A program made the position numbers and the translations under genes. The notes under the pieces were generated by a model, which saw only the letters and a program-made list of their open reading frames with translations, made no database searches and was not told where the DNA came from. A DNA stretch of 64,000 nt from Lutjanus erythropterus (taxonomy: Eukaryota > Chordata > Actinopteri > Lutjaniformes > Lutjanidae), in assembly GCA_020091685.1 (NCBI GenBank), contig CM034599.1:1369641-1433640 (forward strand), read 5' to 3'. Numbering within the stretch: the stretch's first letter is position 1; every line of letters starts with the position of its first letter. This document shows positions 62,881-64,000 of the stretch, in pieces.

Positions 62881-64000
62881 ATTCTCACCCAGTGGGTCGA
62901 ATCCACAGAGTGTCTCTAGTGGAACCAGTGGTTCTGCTAAAAGCTTACTTGTTTTTATATCTCATCAGGTCAAATAACTAAAAAAGTCTCATTAAAATGC
63001 CTAATTTCAATGATCAGTTACATCTTATATCAGTCCAACAATCAGGACGTCATCAGGCAGAGACAAACAGCTAATGTTCCCTTTGATGCAGTGAAAAATG
63101 AAAATGAAATTAATCCGTTTTTGAAACTAAAAAAGTGATGTGGGACACAACTAGGGTTACAAATTATAAGCACTTATCTTAAACAATCAGTGATAACATT
63201 AACCATAAATTAATCGATTAATTGTTATAAGAAAAACATAAAGATTTGGCTACAGAGCGAACCTGAAGAACCGACACCGACAAAACGTGATGTTTGCTTC
63301 TGATGAAATCACAGTAACTCAGTTCAGTGTTTATTCATAAAATGCTGCCTATGAAACTAACAAATAAAATCTATATAAATAATAAATAAATATAGACTGA
63401 TATAGTTGTGACAGACCAATATCAGGCTGATATATCAGTCTGACTCTAATATAAAGACCTACATAATAAATAGATATGATTAAATATCTGATCAAATGTG
63501 GAGCACACTCATTAAAAAATCTGTTATATTTCAGATCTTTATTTAATAGATCGATTAAATTTTATTTGATTGATCAAATACTTAACGACGCTTAATTGAT
63601 CATCGATTAATTGTTGTCATAATAATCATCAGATTAATCATCACAGTCTTCTGTTTAACTGACTAAAGGTCTGTAATTCAAACAGCAGCGTTCATTCATA
63701 TAAAAACTGTTTCGTGTTTTTCCTTCAAACTTTTAAGTTTGAGCGGTTTTTCATCAGAAAACACGAGCAGCCGATTTCAAACTTAAAACGTTCCTCGCAG
63801 AAATTCGTTGATAATTCTTTGATAAACTTCATGTATTTATGCCGAATTGAAAAACCTTTCAAATACTGAAAATGTAGCGTGACTGATTCAATAAGATTCA
63901 CTCTCTGAAAAACAAGGACACAAAAACGTTGATTTTCTGAACGGAGTTTGGTTCAGATCTAACAGAAGTTCAGCAAACAGGACTTGAGGGTTTATTAAAC

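Larger units (their letters stand above)
62106..64000. other. rnf181 upstream region to window edge
   Basis: AT-rich, dominated by family A relatives and attaatcgattaat-type runs (63200-63640). No coding exon found. The last 350 nt, outside the repeats, may include the rnf181 promoter, or the 3' end of a minus-strand neighbour (TTTATT near 63991). Not resolved. Confidence 0.45.

Overview
This 64-kb window is vertebrate nuclear DNA, almost certainly from a spiny-rayed (percomorph) teleost. All genes are split by GT-AG introns. The proteins are fish-like orthologues of human genes. The gaps carry AT-rich non-autonomous DNA transposons and dense (CA)n, (TG)n and (TCTA)n microsatellites typical of compact fish genomes. 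There is no prokaryotic or viral gene, no CRISPR array and no operon.

Layout, left to right: (1) 488-7928, plus strand: the 3' half of tnks (tankyrase-1), 15 exons covering the last ankyrin clusters, the SAM domain and the PARP catalytic domain, with a 3'UTR to about 9.1 kb; its 5' half lies off the left edge. (2) 10543-20029, plus: complete 14-exon idua (lysosomal alpha-L-iduronidase). (3) 21132-22965, minus: rbp4 (plasma retinol-binding protein) with a TATA promoter near 23.83 kb. (4) 27268-29204, minus: atp5me (ATP synthase subunit e), four small exons. (5) 32168-35882, minus: kcnv2 (silent Kv8.2 potassium channel subunit), two exons. (6) 46640-54041, plus: tmem150a, seven coding exons and an upstream non-coding region. 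(7) 60665-62105, minus: rnf181 (RING-H2 E3 ligase), five exons.

I rebuilt every exon by hand. In each gene the exon lengths sum to an open frame with consistent splice phases: 633 aa idua, 195 aa rbp4, 71 aa atp5me, 535 aa kcnv2, 291 aa tmem150a, 157 aa rnf181, and about 690 aa of tnks. The genes do not form one pathway. Two pairs converge tail to tail (idua/rbp4 and tmem150a/rnf181), and kcnv2 and tmem150a diverge across about 5.5 kb. From memory of human maps, tmem150a-rnf181 and idua-atp5me are neighbours in human too, so this is a patchwork of conserved blocks.

No wholly new gene system was found. The most unusual signals are: tandem repeats forming or abutting three idua 3' splice sites; a (CA)24 tract starting 4 nt after a tnks 5' splice site; a 78-codon alternative frame overlapping the tmem150a start across four exons; a 7-codon upstream ORF whose stop overlaps the idua start codon; a strong-context upstream ORF before kcnv2; a 48-nt-arm hairpin downstream of tmem150a; two transposon families with satellite-like interiors; a composite element family seen twice; and rbp4 lying directly beside atp5me with no pde6 gene between them.
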